Shown here in pieces: positions 38,447 to 47,122 of a DNA stretch of 64,000 nucleotides; the stretch's first letter is position 1; each line of letters opens with the position of its first letter. The notes under the pieces are model-generated. The model saw nothing but the letters and a program-made list of their open reading frames with translations. It ran no database searches and had not been told where the DNA came from. This DNA comes from Candidatus Methylomirabilota bacterium. GTDB lineage: Bacteria > Methylomirabilota > Methylomirabilia > Methylomirabilales > Methylomirabilaceae. Location of the stretch: the NCBI GenBank assembly GCA_003104975.1, contig PQAM01000004.1, forward strand, positions 124,001 through 188,000, read 5' to 3'. The translations under genes and the position numbers were made by a program.

Positions 38447-39373
38447 ATGAAGCAATTACAGGCGGTGCTGATTATTGCGGTGCTGTTTGTGACGGGCTGC
38501 GCCACCGGCCGACCATGGTATAATGCGGCCATATGCTCGGTCGCCGGCGCCGCCGTCGGCGCCGGAATTGGGGCGGGCGCCGAGGGGGGAAAGGAGGCCG
38601 GATATGGGGCGGCTGCCGGTGCGGTGGCGGCCGGACTGCTGTGCGCAGCGTTGACCCCCAAGGCGGCCCCTGATTCGGATGGAGACGGCGTCCCGGACAG
38701 CATCGACAAGTGTCCGAATACCCAGGTCGGTGTAAAGGTTGACGCCGATGGCTGCCCGCTGGACAGCGACAAAGATGGTGTGCCGGACTACAAAGATCGG
38801 TGCCCGAACACCCCGGCAGGCGTGAAGGTCGATGCGACCGGGTGTCCATTGGACAGCGACGGGGATGGTGTGCCGGACTACTTGGATAAATGTCCGAATA
38901 CCCCTGCCGGCATGAAGGTCGATGCGACCGGGTGTCCATTGGACAGCGACGGGGATGGTGTGCCGGACTATAAAGATCAGTGCCCCGGTACCCCAGCCAG
39001 TGTACAGGTAAATCAACTTGGCTGTCCGAAACGGGAACCCATTGTTCTGAAGGGCGTCAACTTTGAGTTTAATTCGGCGGTGCTGACCCCGCAATCGCTT
39101 ACGATTCTGGACGGCGTGGCCGAGATTCTCACTAAGCACCCGGACGTGCAGGTCACAATTGCCGGCCATACGGACAGTGTCGGTACGGCACCATACAATA
39201 AGAAGCTGTCGCAGCGGCGGGCCGAGTCCGTCAGAAACCATCTGATCTCGCGCGGTGTGAATGCAGCCAATCTCACTGCCGTGGGGTTCGGGGAAGAACA
39301 GCCGATTGCATCGAATGATGAGGCTGAGGGTCGCGCGAAGAATCGGCGGGTAGAGTTACAACCGAAAGAATAA
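38447..39373 (+). CDS. OmpA-family outer-membrane lipoprotein with thrombospondin type 3 repeats
   Basis: The start at 38447 follows GGAGAG and gives a lipoprotein signal (LFVTGC, lipidated C18). Then come a Gly/Ala-rich glycine-zipper stretch (about 34-72) and four acidic calcium-binding type 3 repeats (from about 76 to 188; DSDGDGVPDYLDKCPNTPAG type, 30 residues each). The C-terminus is an OmpA peptidoglycan-binding domain (about 197-308; HTDSVGT, SQRRAESV). It ties the outer membrane to the cell wall. The 90-bp DNA repeats are nearly identical, so copy number could vary between strains. It ends shortly before the hairpin at 39403-39438. Confidence 0.93.
   Translation: MKQLQAVLIIAVLFVTGCATGRPWYNAAICSVAGAAVGAGIGAGAEGGKEAGYGAAAGAVAAGLLCAALTPKAAPDSDGDGVPDSIDKCPNTQVGVKVDADGCPLDSDKDGVPDYKDRCPNTPAGVKVDATGCPLDSDGDGVPDYLDKCPNTPAGMKVDATGCPLDSDGDGVPDYKDQCPGTPASVQVNQLGCPKREPIVLKGVNFEFNSAVLTPQSLTILDGVAEILTKHPDVQVTIAGHTDSVGTAPYNKKLSQRRAESVRNHLISRGVNAANLTAVGFGEEQPIASNDEAEGRAKNRRVELQPKE
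38672..39010 (+). repeat. 90-bp tandem repeats encoding type 3 thrombospondin units
   Basis: Four consecutive 90-bp units; the stretch GTCCATTGGACAGCGACGGG recurs exactly 90 bases apart (about 38845 and 38935). Confidence 0.85.
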
Positions 39374-39402
39374 CCGGTACCTTAAGAGCGAAAGCCTGCA
39401 AT

Positions 39403-39438
39403 GGTCCTGGCGGAGACACCATGGTCTCCGCCAGGACC
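39403..39438 (+). terminator. Perfect 15-bp hairpin downstream of the OmpA-like gene
   Basis: GGTCCTGGCGGAGAC (39403-39417) pairs perfectly with 39424-39438 around a 6-base loop. It lies 30 bases after the stop. No T tract follows, so it may terminate weakly or protect the 3' end. An ATG at 39401 touches the hairpin and is therefore unlikely to be a real start. Confidence 0.6.
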
Positions 39439-39574
39439 CATCCCACGAATGGTCCCTCACCCCGCACGTGTAGACCTCTCTTCCGGACGCTCCCCGAGCC
39501 CCCTTGCCCACACAGATTCCTTCCCGAGTCGTTCGTTTATCCGTCATCCGAATATCGCCGCGTATGCCGGTGGC

Positions 39575-39604
39575 TTGACGCTTCAACCCCTTATCCAGTA
39601 TGCT
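39575..39604 (+). promoter_or_regulatory. Sigma-70-type promoter for the lipid-transport operon
   Basis: TTGACG (39575-39580), 18 bases, TATGCT (39599-39604). It lies just before the lipoprotein-mlaE-mlaF-mlaD genes. Confidence 0.5.
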
Positions 39605-39622
39605 TTATGTGTAGTTGTCTGT

Positions 39623-40204
39623 GTGGTTGTCCGCGATTATGCCTCACCGAAGAACATATACGTCTGGAGGGGGCACATCTTCCCATACGCCCGGCGCTTT
39701 GATGGCGCCTTCGTACTGATCTTGTTCGCGCTCACGGCCTGCGCGTCTCACCACATCGTAGATGGCTTCCTGGTCGATAAGGCGCGCGGGTTCAGAATCC
39801 CGTTACTGCGCGACGGTTGGCGACAGCTTGAGGTGGAAGGGACCGATCTGGCCTTCCAGGCCGAACCGGACGGACAGGTGGCTGCTCTGTTTGTCAGTTG
39901 TGAAGAGCGGCAGGTGACACCGCTTCACGTACTGGCCAGGCATCTCTTCTTCGGGATCAGCCTAAAACGGGTGGTATCCCAGCAGATGATCACGCTCAAC
40001 GGTACGAATGCGGTTCATACGGTGCTCTGGGGTCAACTGCACGAGACCGACGTCATGGTCAGCAGTTACGTCGCCAGGGATGACCGGTGTGCGTATGACC
40101 TTGTGTACGTCGCCTCGCCGGAGGCCTTTCAGGACCGGCTGCCGGAGTTTGAGCGGTTTGTCCGGGGCTGGGAGTTGACCCAAAAGGACTCCAGGTCAAG
40201 GTAA
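39623..40204 (+). CDS. Probable lipoprotein of the MlaEFD operon, start uncertain
   Basis: The conserved-looking part starts with a hydrophobic segment ending in a lipobox (FALTAC), then about 155 residues of soluble protein with no family I recognise. The frame is open from 39401, but the hairpin at 39403-39438 and the promoter at 39575-39604 argue for a later start. GTG 39623 is the first in-frame candidate after the promoter (193 residues) but lacks a ribosome binding site. A strong GGAGGGGG at 39666-39673 precedes only rare start codons. It sits 22 bases before mlaE and may be an auxiliary lipid-binding lipoprotein. Its end matches the operon. Confidence 0.7.
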   Translation: MVVRDYASPKNIYVWRGHIFPYARRFDGAFVLILFALTACASHHIVDGFLVDKARGFRIPLLRDGWRQLEVEGTDLAFQAEPDGQVAALFVSCEERQVTPLHVLARHLFFGISLKRVVSQQMITLNGTNAVHTVLWGQLHETDVMVSSYVARDDRCAYDLVYVASPEAFQDRLPEFERFVRGWELTQKDSRSR

Positions 40205-40226
40205 AGACCGGTAGTAGGGACATACA

Positions 40227-41012
40227 GTGCGGAATGTAGCTGTCGCAGTCGGGGGCCGATCGATTCGATTACTCGAATTGTTGGGAGGGCTCTCGCAGCT
40301 AACCTATGACACCGTCTCGTGCGCCTTCAGGCCTCCGTTTACATTCCGTGAACTCGTCCGGCAAGCCGATCATATCGGCGTGCAATCTATCTCAATCGCC
40401 GGCGTCGCCGCGGTCTTTACCGGCCTTGTCCTGGCGCTGCAAACCGCATACGGTCTGAGCCGATTCGGGGCGAAGGGGTATGTCGGGATTATCGTCTCAC
40501 TGTCGATGGTCCGCGAGTTGGGGCCGGTGCTGACGGCCCTGTTGGTCGGAGGGCGAGTCGGCTCAGGGATCACCGCCGAGCTCGGGTCGATGCGGGTTAC
40601 GGAGCAGATTGATGCCATGCGGGCCATGGGCGCGAATCCGGTCAAAAAGCTGGTAGTGCCCCGGGTACTGAGCACGATGCTGGTCCTGCCGCTGCTGACG
40701 GTGATGGCGGATATCCTGGGCATTCTCGGGGGCATGGTCATCTCTCGATATGAGTTTCAGATCGATTATCAGCTCTACTACAATACCGTGACACGCAACC
40801 TGACGCCGGCCGATATCCTCAGCGGCCTTGGCAAGACCGTGGTCTTCGGCTTCATCATCGCCATCGTGGGCTGCTACAAAGGGCTGGAGACGGTGGGCGG
40901 GACAGAAGGTCTGGGCAGGGCGACAACCGCGACGGTGGTCACCTCGGCTATCGCGGTCATCATCTCGGATTTCTTTCTGACGAAGTTCTTCTGGTGGCTG
41001 GAGGGCTGGTAA
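40227..41012 (+). CDS. mlaE: MlaE-family ABC transporter permease
   Basis: The 261-residue membrane protein starts at GTG 40227 and shows the MlaE pattern: an N-terminal amphipathic part, then five to six helices with ELGPVLTALLVGGRVGSGITAELG (about 92-115) and the conserved EQIDAMRAMGANP cytoplasmic loop. MlaE works with the MlaF ATPase and the MCE-domain MlaD to move phospholipids between inner and outer membranes. The order lipoprotein, mlaE, mlaF, mlaD is unusual only in lacking mlaC, which may be supplied by the MlaC-like gene at 13.3 kb. Confidence 0.94.
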   Translation: MRNVAVAVGGRSIRLLELLGGLSQLTYDTVSCAFRPPFTFRELVRQADHIGVQSISIAGVAAVFTGLVLALQTAYGLSRFGAKGYVGIIVSLSMVRELGPVLTALLVGGRVGSGITAELGSMRVTEQIDAMRAMGANPVKKLVVPRVLSTMLVLPLLTVMADILGILGGMVISRYEFQIDYQLYYNTVTRNLTPADILSGLGKTVVFGFIIAIVGCYKGLETVGGTEGLGRATTATVVTSAIAVIISDFFLTKFFWWLEGW

Positions 41013-41013
41013 G

Positions 41014-41754
41014 ATGAGCAGTCCGGCCATCCAGTTCCGCCAGGTCTACAAGTCGTTCAACCATATCCCGATTCTGGCCGGAATGGATTTCACCATCCGG
41101 TCCGGCGAGACGGTGACCATTATCGGCGGAAGCGGAATCGGCAAAAGCGTCACCTTGAAGCTGATCGTCGGCCTGCTCAAGCCGGAGGCGGGTCAGATTC
41201 TGATTGAGGGGGAGGATATTGTGCCGATGGGGGAGGACCAACTCATCACGATCCGAAAGAAGATCGGAATGGTCTTTCAGAGTTCGGCACTCTTTGATTC
41301 TCTTTCGGTCGCTGAGAACATCGCCTATCCCCTCCGGGAACATACCGCTATGTCGGAACGGGAGATCCGGGAACGGATCGCGGCGACGCTCCACCTTGTC
41401 GGACTCGAGGGGACCGGGGAGAGGGCGCCCGCCGACCTGTCTGGCGGAATGCGAAAGCGGGTCGCCTTGGCCCGAGCGATCGCGCTGACGCCAAAGATTA
41501 TCCTGTATGACGAGCCGACGACCGGCCTGGACCCTACCAACACGGAAAAGATCAACGAGCTGATTGTGGACCTGGACCACAAGCTTGGGGTGACATCGGT
41601 GGTGGTCACACACGATATGCGGAGCGCATTTAAAATCTCTGATCGGATCGGCCTGCTGGACAAGGGCAAGATCGTCGCTGTCGGAACGCCACAGGAGATC
41701 CAACGTATCGATCTGCCACTGGTGCGCCAGTTCATCAACGGCACGATGGCATGA
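41014..41754 (+). CDS. mlaF: MlaF-family ABC transporter ATPase
   Basis: The 246-residue ATPase has Walker A GGSGIGKSVT (36-45), the Q-loop in VFQSSALFDSL, signature LSGGMRKRVALARA, Walker B LYDEPTTGLDP and the switch histidine in VTHDM. The M-R-K after the signature is typical of MlaF. It starts two bases after mlaE stops. It powers lipid transport together with mlaE and mlaD. Confidence 0.96.
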   Translation: MSSPAIQFRQVYKSFNHIPILAGMDFTIRSGETVTIIGGSGIGKSVTLKLIVGLLKPEAGQILIEGEDIVPMGEDQLITIRKKIGMVFQSSALFDSLSVAENIAYPLREHTAMSEREIRERIAATLHLVGLEGTGERAPADLSGGMRKRVALARAIALTPKIILYDEPTTGLDPTNTEKINELIVDLDHKLGVTSVVVTHDMRSAFKISDRIGLLDKGKIVAVGTPQEIQRIDLPLVRQFINGTMA

Positions 41755-41784
41755 CGGTATCGGCTGATGCATTCGAGAATCGTT

Positions 41785-41835
41785 GTAGGGGCAGGGCTTG
41801 CCCTGCCCGAATAGGGCGCAGCAAGCAGCGCCCCT
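41785..41835. repeat. Two-hairpin dispersed repeat, copy 2 (reverse orientation)
   Basis: GTAGGGGCAGGGCTTGCCCT begins the unit, which then carries the GCGCAGCAAGCAGCGCCCCT palindrome. It is the reverse-complement layout of copies 1 and 3 and lies inside an operon, between mlaF and mlaD. Confidence 0.8.
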
Positions 41836-41880
41836 CCATGGTCCCACCGAAAGTTTGCCGAGAATACAAGGAAAAAAGAG

Positions 41881-42843
41881 ATGACGGACGGTGAGCAGTG
41901 GATTCGGTTGCGGGTAGGCGTCTTTGTCCTGGGACTCCTGGGTCTGTTCATGGTCTTTGTCCTGACGATCGGAAGTCAGAGCACAATCTTCGGCCGTCGT
42001 TACATGCTGCACGCCTTCTTCAGCAACATCGAGGGACTCAATGTCGGTGCGCCGGTCCGTCTAGCCGGCACCTCCATCGGCTCGGTGGACGATATCACCT
42101 TCAGTCAGGACCTCGCCAGCAAGAAGATCCGGGTCACCATAAGCCTGGATGCCAGGCTTCAGGACCGGATTCGGGAGGATTCGATCGCAAGCATCGGGAC
42201 CATCGGTCTGGTGGGCGACAAGGTGCTCGAGTTGACGGTAGGCAGTCCCGATGAGCCGGTTCTCCCCCCATGGTCGACGGTAACCAGCGTCGATCCACCG
42301 GACTATGCCAAGCTGCTCCAGAAAGGCGACCAGATCGTCAGCAACGTCGTACGGATCTCGGATGCCCTGAGCCGGCTTGTGGGCGGCGGCGCGGGCGCCG
42401 ACGCACGGCGGGATCTGGCCGATGGCATTGCCGCCTTTAACCGGATTATGGGAGAGATCGAAGGGGGAAGCGGATTGCTCCACGCGCTGGTCTATGAAAA
42501 GCGCGCAGGCAACATCCTGAAAGAGCTGTCGGAGGCGACAACCGCCCTTGAGCAGTTGGCGAACCTGATGAAACAATTTCAGCATCAAAAGGGGTTGGCG
42601 CACATCCTCTTTGCGGATCCGCGTGCCGAATCGATCATGGCCGATCTCGAGCACACCTCCAGGAATTTGAGGTCGGTCTCCGACCGGCTGGCTCAAGGAG
42701 AGGGAACGCTCGGTGCGCTGATCGACGACCCTACGTTGTACGAGGACCTGTCGTCCCTTCTGCGCGGAGCGAATCGCAGCCGAATTCTTCGGAACCTGAT
42801 CCAATCTACCCGGCGATCCGGCGCCGCCGGCGAGCCGCAATGA
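41881..42843 (+). CDS. mlaD: MCE-domain protein MlaD
   Basis: The 320-residue protein has a single N-terminal membrane helix (about 12-33) and one MCE domain (about 40-115; GLNVGAPVRLAGTSIGSV), followed by a helical C-terminal tail rich in charged residues (about 150-315). MCE proteins form hexameric rings that pass lipids across the periplasm. The C-terminal tail is longer than in E. coli MlaD (183 residues) and resembles those that form tubes or needles. The stop overlaps the next gene by four bases. Confidence 0.94.
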   Translation: MTDGEQWIRLRVGVFVLGLLGLFMVFVLTIGSQSTIFGRRYMLHAFFSNIEGLNVGAPVRLAGTSIGSVDDITFSQDLASKKIRVTISLDARLQDRIREDSIASIGTIGLVGDKVLELTVGSPDEPVLPPWSTVTSVDPPDYAKLLQKGDQIVSNVVRISDALSRLVGGGAGADARRDLADGIAAFNRIMGEIEGGSGLLHALVYEKRAGNILKELSEATTALEQLANLMKQFQHQKGLAHILFADPRAESIMADLEHTSRNLRSVSDRLAQGEGTLGALIDDPTLYEDLSSLLRGANRSRILRNLIQSTRRSGAAGEPQ

Positions 42844-45323
42844 GCACACCAGCTACCGCATCGGTGATCGTTCACGGGCATTTCTACCAGCCGCCGCGCG
42901 AAAACCCCTGGACCGACGAGGTTGAGCGGCAACCGTCCGCCGCCCCGGCCCACGATTGGAACGAGCGGATTACGGCGGAGTGTTATTGCCCGAATGGATG
43001 GGCTCGACGTCTGGACCGCGAAGGACGGATCGTAAGTTTGATCAATAACTACGCCGGCATGAGCTTCGATATCGGACCGACGCTGTTCCGCTGGCTTGAT
43101 CGCAAAGCCCCCGGCACCGTTCGCCGCATTGTCGAGGGCGATCGCGACAGCGTCGTCCGGCGCGGCGGCCACGGCAATGCGCTGGCCCATCCCTACGTCC
43201 ATGCGATTTTGCCGCTGGCCCACTCAACAGACCGCGTGACACTGATCACGTGGGGGATTGCCGAGTTCAAGGCCCGCTTCGGCCGGGCGCCGGAGGGGAT
43301 GTGGCTGCCGGAAACGGGCGTGGATCTATCGACGCTCATGTTGCTCCATGAGTATGGGATCCGTTACGCCGTCCTGGCGCCGTGGCAGGCGACCCGCGTC
43401 CGTCCCCTCGAGGGCGAGCGATGGCGCGAACTGGGCTCGAACTGGATCGATCCCTCGCACCCGTACAGGTGTCGCCTCCCGCACAAGGGCGCCATCGATC
43501 TGTTCTTCTATGATGCGGGCCTCTCCCGCGCGATCGCCTTCGAGGACCTGCTGCAGGAGCCCGGTCGGCTGGCCGGTCGGCTGACCGAGGTCGCCCGCAA
43601 CTCGCCATCACGCTTGCATATCCTCTGTACCGACGGCGAGTCGTACGGTCATCACACCAGATTCGGGGAGCGCGCGATGGCCGTTGTGGTGGCGCAGGCC
43701 ACGACGTCGAAGGAATTTTCACTCACCAACTTTGGGGCCTACCTTGCACATACGCCCCCCACACATGAGGTGGTTATTCGGGAGGGGAGCGCCTGGAGCT
43801 GCGCCCATGGCCTGGGGCGGTGGAAGGAGGACTGCGGATGCAGCACCGGCGGCCAACCGGGCTGGCGTCAGCGCTGGAGAGCCCCATTTCGAGAGGCCAT
43901 CGATGGCCTTCGGGGCGATCTGCACCGGCTCTTCGCGGAACAGGCCGATCGATTCTTCATTGATGTCTGGGCCGCAAGGAACGATTACATCACCATACTC
44001 CTTGATCGCAGCGACGCTTCGATTGGGGCGTTCTTCGGCACACATGCCCGACGGCCGCTCTCACAGCAGGAGAGAGCAACGGCGCTGCAACTGCTGGAGA
44101 TGCAGCGGCATGCCCTGCTGATGCAGTCCAGTGACGGCTGGTTCTTCAGCGATATCTCCGATATCGAGGCCGCACAAAACCTCAAACACGCGGCGCGGGC
44201 CCTCGACCTCGCCTCTGCCTTTCGGACGGCGCACATAGAGGCGCGGTTCCTGGCCCGACTGCAGGCCGCCAGGAGCAACGTCCCCGCCGAACGCGACGGC
44301 CGGCGTATCTGGGAGAGCCGGGTTCGCCCGACGCGGGTCGATCTGACCCGTCCGGCGGCGATCTACGCCATCCGGTCGCTGGCCGCACACCTGCCCGCCC
44401 CCTACCGCATATACACCTTCGATCTACATCGGTTGGTCCTTGAGCGCCTTCCCTCCATCAATGGGATGGCAGTTGCCGGCGGCGTCGCGGTCTCTTCGTC
44501 CCTTACCCTCGAGCGGAAGGAGTTCGGATTTGTCCTGAAGTGGTCGGATGCCGATGGAATAGACGGCTATCTGTTTCCATGGAGGGGACCGGACGATCTT
44601 TACCGATGGCAGGAGATATGTGCGGGTCAGACCGATGGGGGGTCGTTGTCGAGCGACACGCAGGCGACGCCGATTACGTTGCAGGCGCTTTCCTCGGACG
44701 AGTGTCAAGAGATCCTCATGACGCTCTATCGCGAGTGGGAGGCACTCCGCAAACGCTATGATGAGCTGGCGGCCCACTCTCGAGGGTTACTCCGCGCCTT
44801 TTTCGATGCAGGACTCGCTCCGCCCCAGGCGCTGAGGGCCCCGGCTGAGTTCACTCTAACCCGCAACCTGGAGGAGGCGCTACAGCAATGGCTCTCCGAC
44901 GGCGGGGCCGGCCTCTTTCGCAGTCTGCTGCTGCTGGCCGACGATGCCAGGCGGCTGAACCTGCCGCAGCAGCAGGGCGTTCAGGATCTGCTCTCCAGGA
45001 CATTCACGATACGGCTGGATCGACTCCGCACACATCCCGACCCGGATAGCCTGCGGGAGGTCCAGGAGGTGCTCGACCTCACCGACCGGCTGGGCTACAC
45101 TATCGATCAACCGGAATCTGTCGTCCTGATGCACGAACTCCTCATACACGATGTGGCGCCGCTGGTTGAGCGGGTCGTCCGAACCGAGTCTACGGAGGAG
45201 TGCGATCTGGTCTCGGCCATCCTTCGTCTCTGCGACCGGTTCGGATTATCGACAGAAGGGTTTCGACAGCGCCTTCATCCGATTGAGGAACGACTGGCGG
45301 CCGATCCCGGCCTGTGGCCGTAA
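42840..45323 (+). CDS. Glycoside hydrolase family 57 protein with DUF3536 region
   Basis: The 827-residue protein has an N-terminal GH57 catalytic barrel: HGHFYQPPRENPW (13-25), GNALAHPYVHAI, and the catalytic-type segment EGMWLPETGVD, in which E is the likely nucleophile and D the acid. The DUF3536 region follows. The family acts on alpha-glucans, often intracellular glycogen-like polymers, and has no signal peptide here. Its start overlaps the mlaD stop (ATGA), so it is translationally coupled to lipid-transport genes, an unexpected pairing. The function in that context is unknown. Confidence 0.9.
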   Translation: MSTPATASVIVHGHFYQPPRENPWTDEVERQPSAAPAHDWNERITAECYCPNGWARRLDREGRIVSLINNYAGMSFDIGPTLFRWLDRKAPGTVRRIVEGDRDSVVRRGGHGNALAHPYVHAILPLAHSTDRVTLITWGIAEFKARFGRAPEGMWLPETGVDLSTLMLLHEYGIRYAVLAPWQATRVRPLEGERWRELGSNWIDPSHPYRCRLPHKGAIDLFFYDAGLSRAIAFEDLLQEPGRLAGRLTEVARNSPSRLHILCTDGESYGHHTRFGERAMAVVVAQATTSKEFSLTNFGAYLAHTPPTHEVVIREGSAWSCAHGLGRWKEDCGCSTGGQPGWRQRWRAPFREAIDGLRGDLHRLFAEQADRFFIDVWAARNDYITILLDRSDASIGAFFGTHARRPLSQQERATALQLLEMQRHALLMQSSDGWFFSDISDIEAAQNLKHAARALDLASAFRTAHIEARFLARLQAARSNVPAERDGRRIWESRVRPTRVDLTRPAAIYAIRSLAAHLPAPYRIYTFDLHRLVLERLPSINGMAVAGGVAVSSSLTLERKEFGFVLKWSDADGIDGYLFPWRGPDDLYRWQEICAGQTDGGSLSSDTQATPITLQALSSDECQEILMTLYREWEALRKRYDELAAHSRGLLRAFFDAGLAPPQALRAPAEFTLTRNLEEALQQWLSDGGAGLFRSLLLLADDARRLNLPQQQGVQDLLSRTFTIRLDRLRTHPDPDSLREVQEVLDLTDRLGYTIDQPESVVLMHELLIHDVAPLVERVVRTESTEECDLVSAILRLCDRFGLSTEGFRQRLHPIEERLAADPGLWP

Positions 45324-45386
45324 AGGCAGTAGTCAGTTTTTAGTGGTCAGTTTACCGTGAACGCGAACAGCTAAAAAAGGAGTTGT

Positions 45387-46730
45387 ATGATAGAAGGCTT
45401 AGGCGGCGGCACGCTCGTACTCGAGACACTGTTCATCTTCGTGTTGATCCTGATTAACGGGTTCTTTGCCGGCTCTGAGGTTGCGGTGATCTCGCTGCGT
45501 CGCAGCCGGGTGCAGGAACTTGTAGAGGCGGGGGACGGCCGGGCATCGGCGGTTCAGCGGCTGAAGGATGACCCGGATCGGTTCCTGGCCACGATCCAGA
45601 TCGGGATCAATTTCGTCAGCACGCTCGCGTCCGCTATCGGCGGGGCGCTGGCGGTGCGCGTCATTCGGCCCCTGCTCGATCGCCTGCCAGGCGACGGCCT
45701 GGGGGTGGCGGGTGAGCTGGTCGCGCTCGGGATCGTCGTTGTCGTCATCACCTATCTCACCATCGTCTTCGGCGAACTGGTCCCTAAATCGCTCGGCCTG
45801 CGTTATGCCGAACAGGTGGCCCTTGCGCTCGCCGGACCCCATGAGACCCTGGCCCGCTGGTTCTCATTGATCGGCCGTCCGCTCACCGCATCCAGCCGAC
45901 TCATCCTGTCGATCTTCCGCGCTGCCCCCCAGGGAACGACTGGGTTTGTCAGCGAGGAGGAGATCAAACTGATGGTTCAGGAGGGAAAGGAAAAGGGGAT
46001 CTTCGACCAGACCGAGCAGGAGTTGATCCACAGCGTCTTCGAATTTACGGAAACCTCGGTCAAGGAGGTCATGATCCCTCGCCCCCAGATCGATGCCATC
46101 GAACTGGATACCCCACTGGAAGAGGCGCTGCAACACATCGTCGACACCGGCTACTCCCGGTATCCGGTCTACCGCAAGAGTCTCGACGATATCTGCGGCG
46201 TCCTCTACTACAAGGACCTGCTGCGCCTGCAGTTGGAGCATCGACAGGCCCCGCTCCAGACGATGATCCACCCTGCCTTCTTTGTTCCGGAAACGATGCA
46301 GGTCAGTCAGCTTCTGAAGGAGCTTCAGCGGCGGCATACGTCGATGGCGATCGTGGTCGATGAGCATGGCGGTGTGGATGGATTGGTGACGATCGAAGAC
46401 CTGATCGAGGAGATCGTGGGCGAGATTCATGATGAATACGAACCGGCCGAAAGGTCTGTGGAACGGCTGAAGGACGGCTCGCTCATCGTCGACGCCTCGC
46501 TCAGCATCAAAGACCTGCGCGACGAGCATGAACTACCGTTCCCCGAATCACCGGAGTATGAGACGCTGGCGGGCTTCATGCTGACTCAACTTCAGCGGGT
46601 GCCGAAGGGCGGCGACAACATCACCTATCAGGGCAAGAAACTGACGATCGTCGATATGGAGGGCCGGCGGATCGCCCGAATCAAGATCGAAGAGCTGCCG
46701 GCCGTACATCATACAGAGGGCGGCGCATGA
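45387..46730 (+). CDS. CNNM/CorC family transporter (hemolysin-like)
   Basis: The 447-residue protein has a DUF21 membrane domain (about 10-200; three to four helices, NGFFAGSEVAVISLRRSR). Two CBS domains follow (about 215-335; MIPRPQIDAIE, VVDEHGGVDGLVTIEDLIEEI), then a C-terminal CorC_HlyC FAD-like domain (about 350-440). Such proteins are linked to magnesium or sodium efflux. The start follows AAGGAG. The last four bases overlap the next gene. Members were once called hemolysins; no lytic activity is implied. Confidence 0.94.
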   Translation: MIEGLGGGTLVLETLFIFVLILINGFFAGSEVAVISLRRSRVQELVEAGDGRASAVQRLKDDPDRFLATIQIGINFVSTLASAIGGALAVRVIRPLLDRLPGDGLGVAGELVALGIVVVVITYLTIVFGELVPKSLGLRYAEQVALALAGPHETLARWFSLIGRPLTASSRLILSIFRAAPQGTTGFVSEEEIKLMVQEGKEKGIFDQTEQELIHSVFEFTETSVKEVMIPRPQIDAIELDTPLEEALQHIVDTGYSRYPVYRKSLDDICGVLYYKDLLRLQLEHRQAPLQTMIHPAFFVPETMQVSQLLKELQRRHTSMAIVVDEHGGVDGLVTIEDLIEEIVGEIHDEYEPAERSVERLKDGSLIVDASLSIKDLRDEHELPFPESPEYETLAGFMLTQLQRVPKGGDNITYQGKKLTIVDMEGRRIARIKIEELPAVHHTEGGA

Positions 46731-47026
46731 ATCAGTTCTCTCTCATCGGTTTCCTCTTGCTCGCGATGATCGTCGCCATCTTTTCCATTCAAAACTCCGG
46801 CGAGGCGATCGTCACATTCGGCTGGTGGCAGTTTCAGAGCTCGTTGGTGGTCGTAATCCTGATCTCAACCGCCCTCGGCGCGATCATGGCACTCATCCTG
46901 AACCTCCCAGGGACTCTCCGGCTACGCATACGGATACGGCACCAGGCGCAGCGGATCGCCGAGCTCGAACAGCGCCTTCAGGAACGTGACACCCAACGCC
47001 CCCAGGATCGATTGGAATCCCATTAA
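46727..47026 (+). CDS. LapA/DUF1049 domain membrane protein
   Basis: The 99-residue protein has two membrane helices (about 4-22 and 42-62) and a short coiled C-terminal tail (about 66-95, RIRIRHQAQRIAELEQRLQE). It matches the LapA domain (DUF1049), in E. coli involved in lipopolysaccharide assembly control with LapB/YciM. It overlaps the CNNM gene in an ATGA, so both are made together. Confidence 0.85.
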   Translation: MNQFSLIGFLLLAMIVAIFSIQNSGEAIVTFGWWQFQSSLVVVILISTALGAIMALILNLPGTLRLRIRIRHQAQRIAELEQRLQERDTQRPQDRLESH

Positions 47027-47122
47027 ACTGAACAGTAGAAAATAGTACGCGGTTTGGTGTAGAATACACATAATGAAATTGTTGGCAGTAGCAATCTGTG
47101 TAATTGCTGAAGGAGGGGTTGC

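Noticed and set aside
45387-46730. Hemolysin toxin
   Set aside because: The name is historical; DUF21, CBS and CorC_HlyC domains indicate an ion-transport-related membrane protein.
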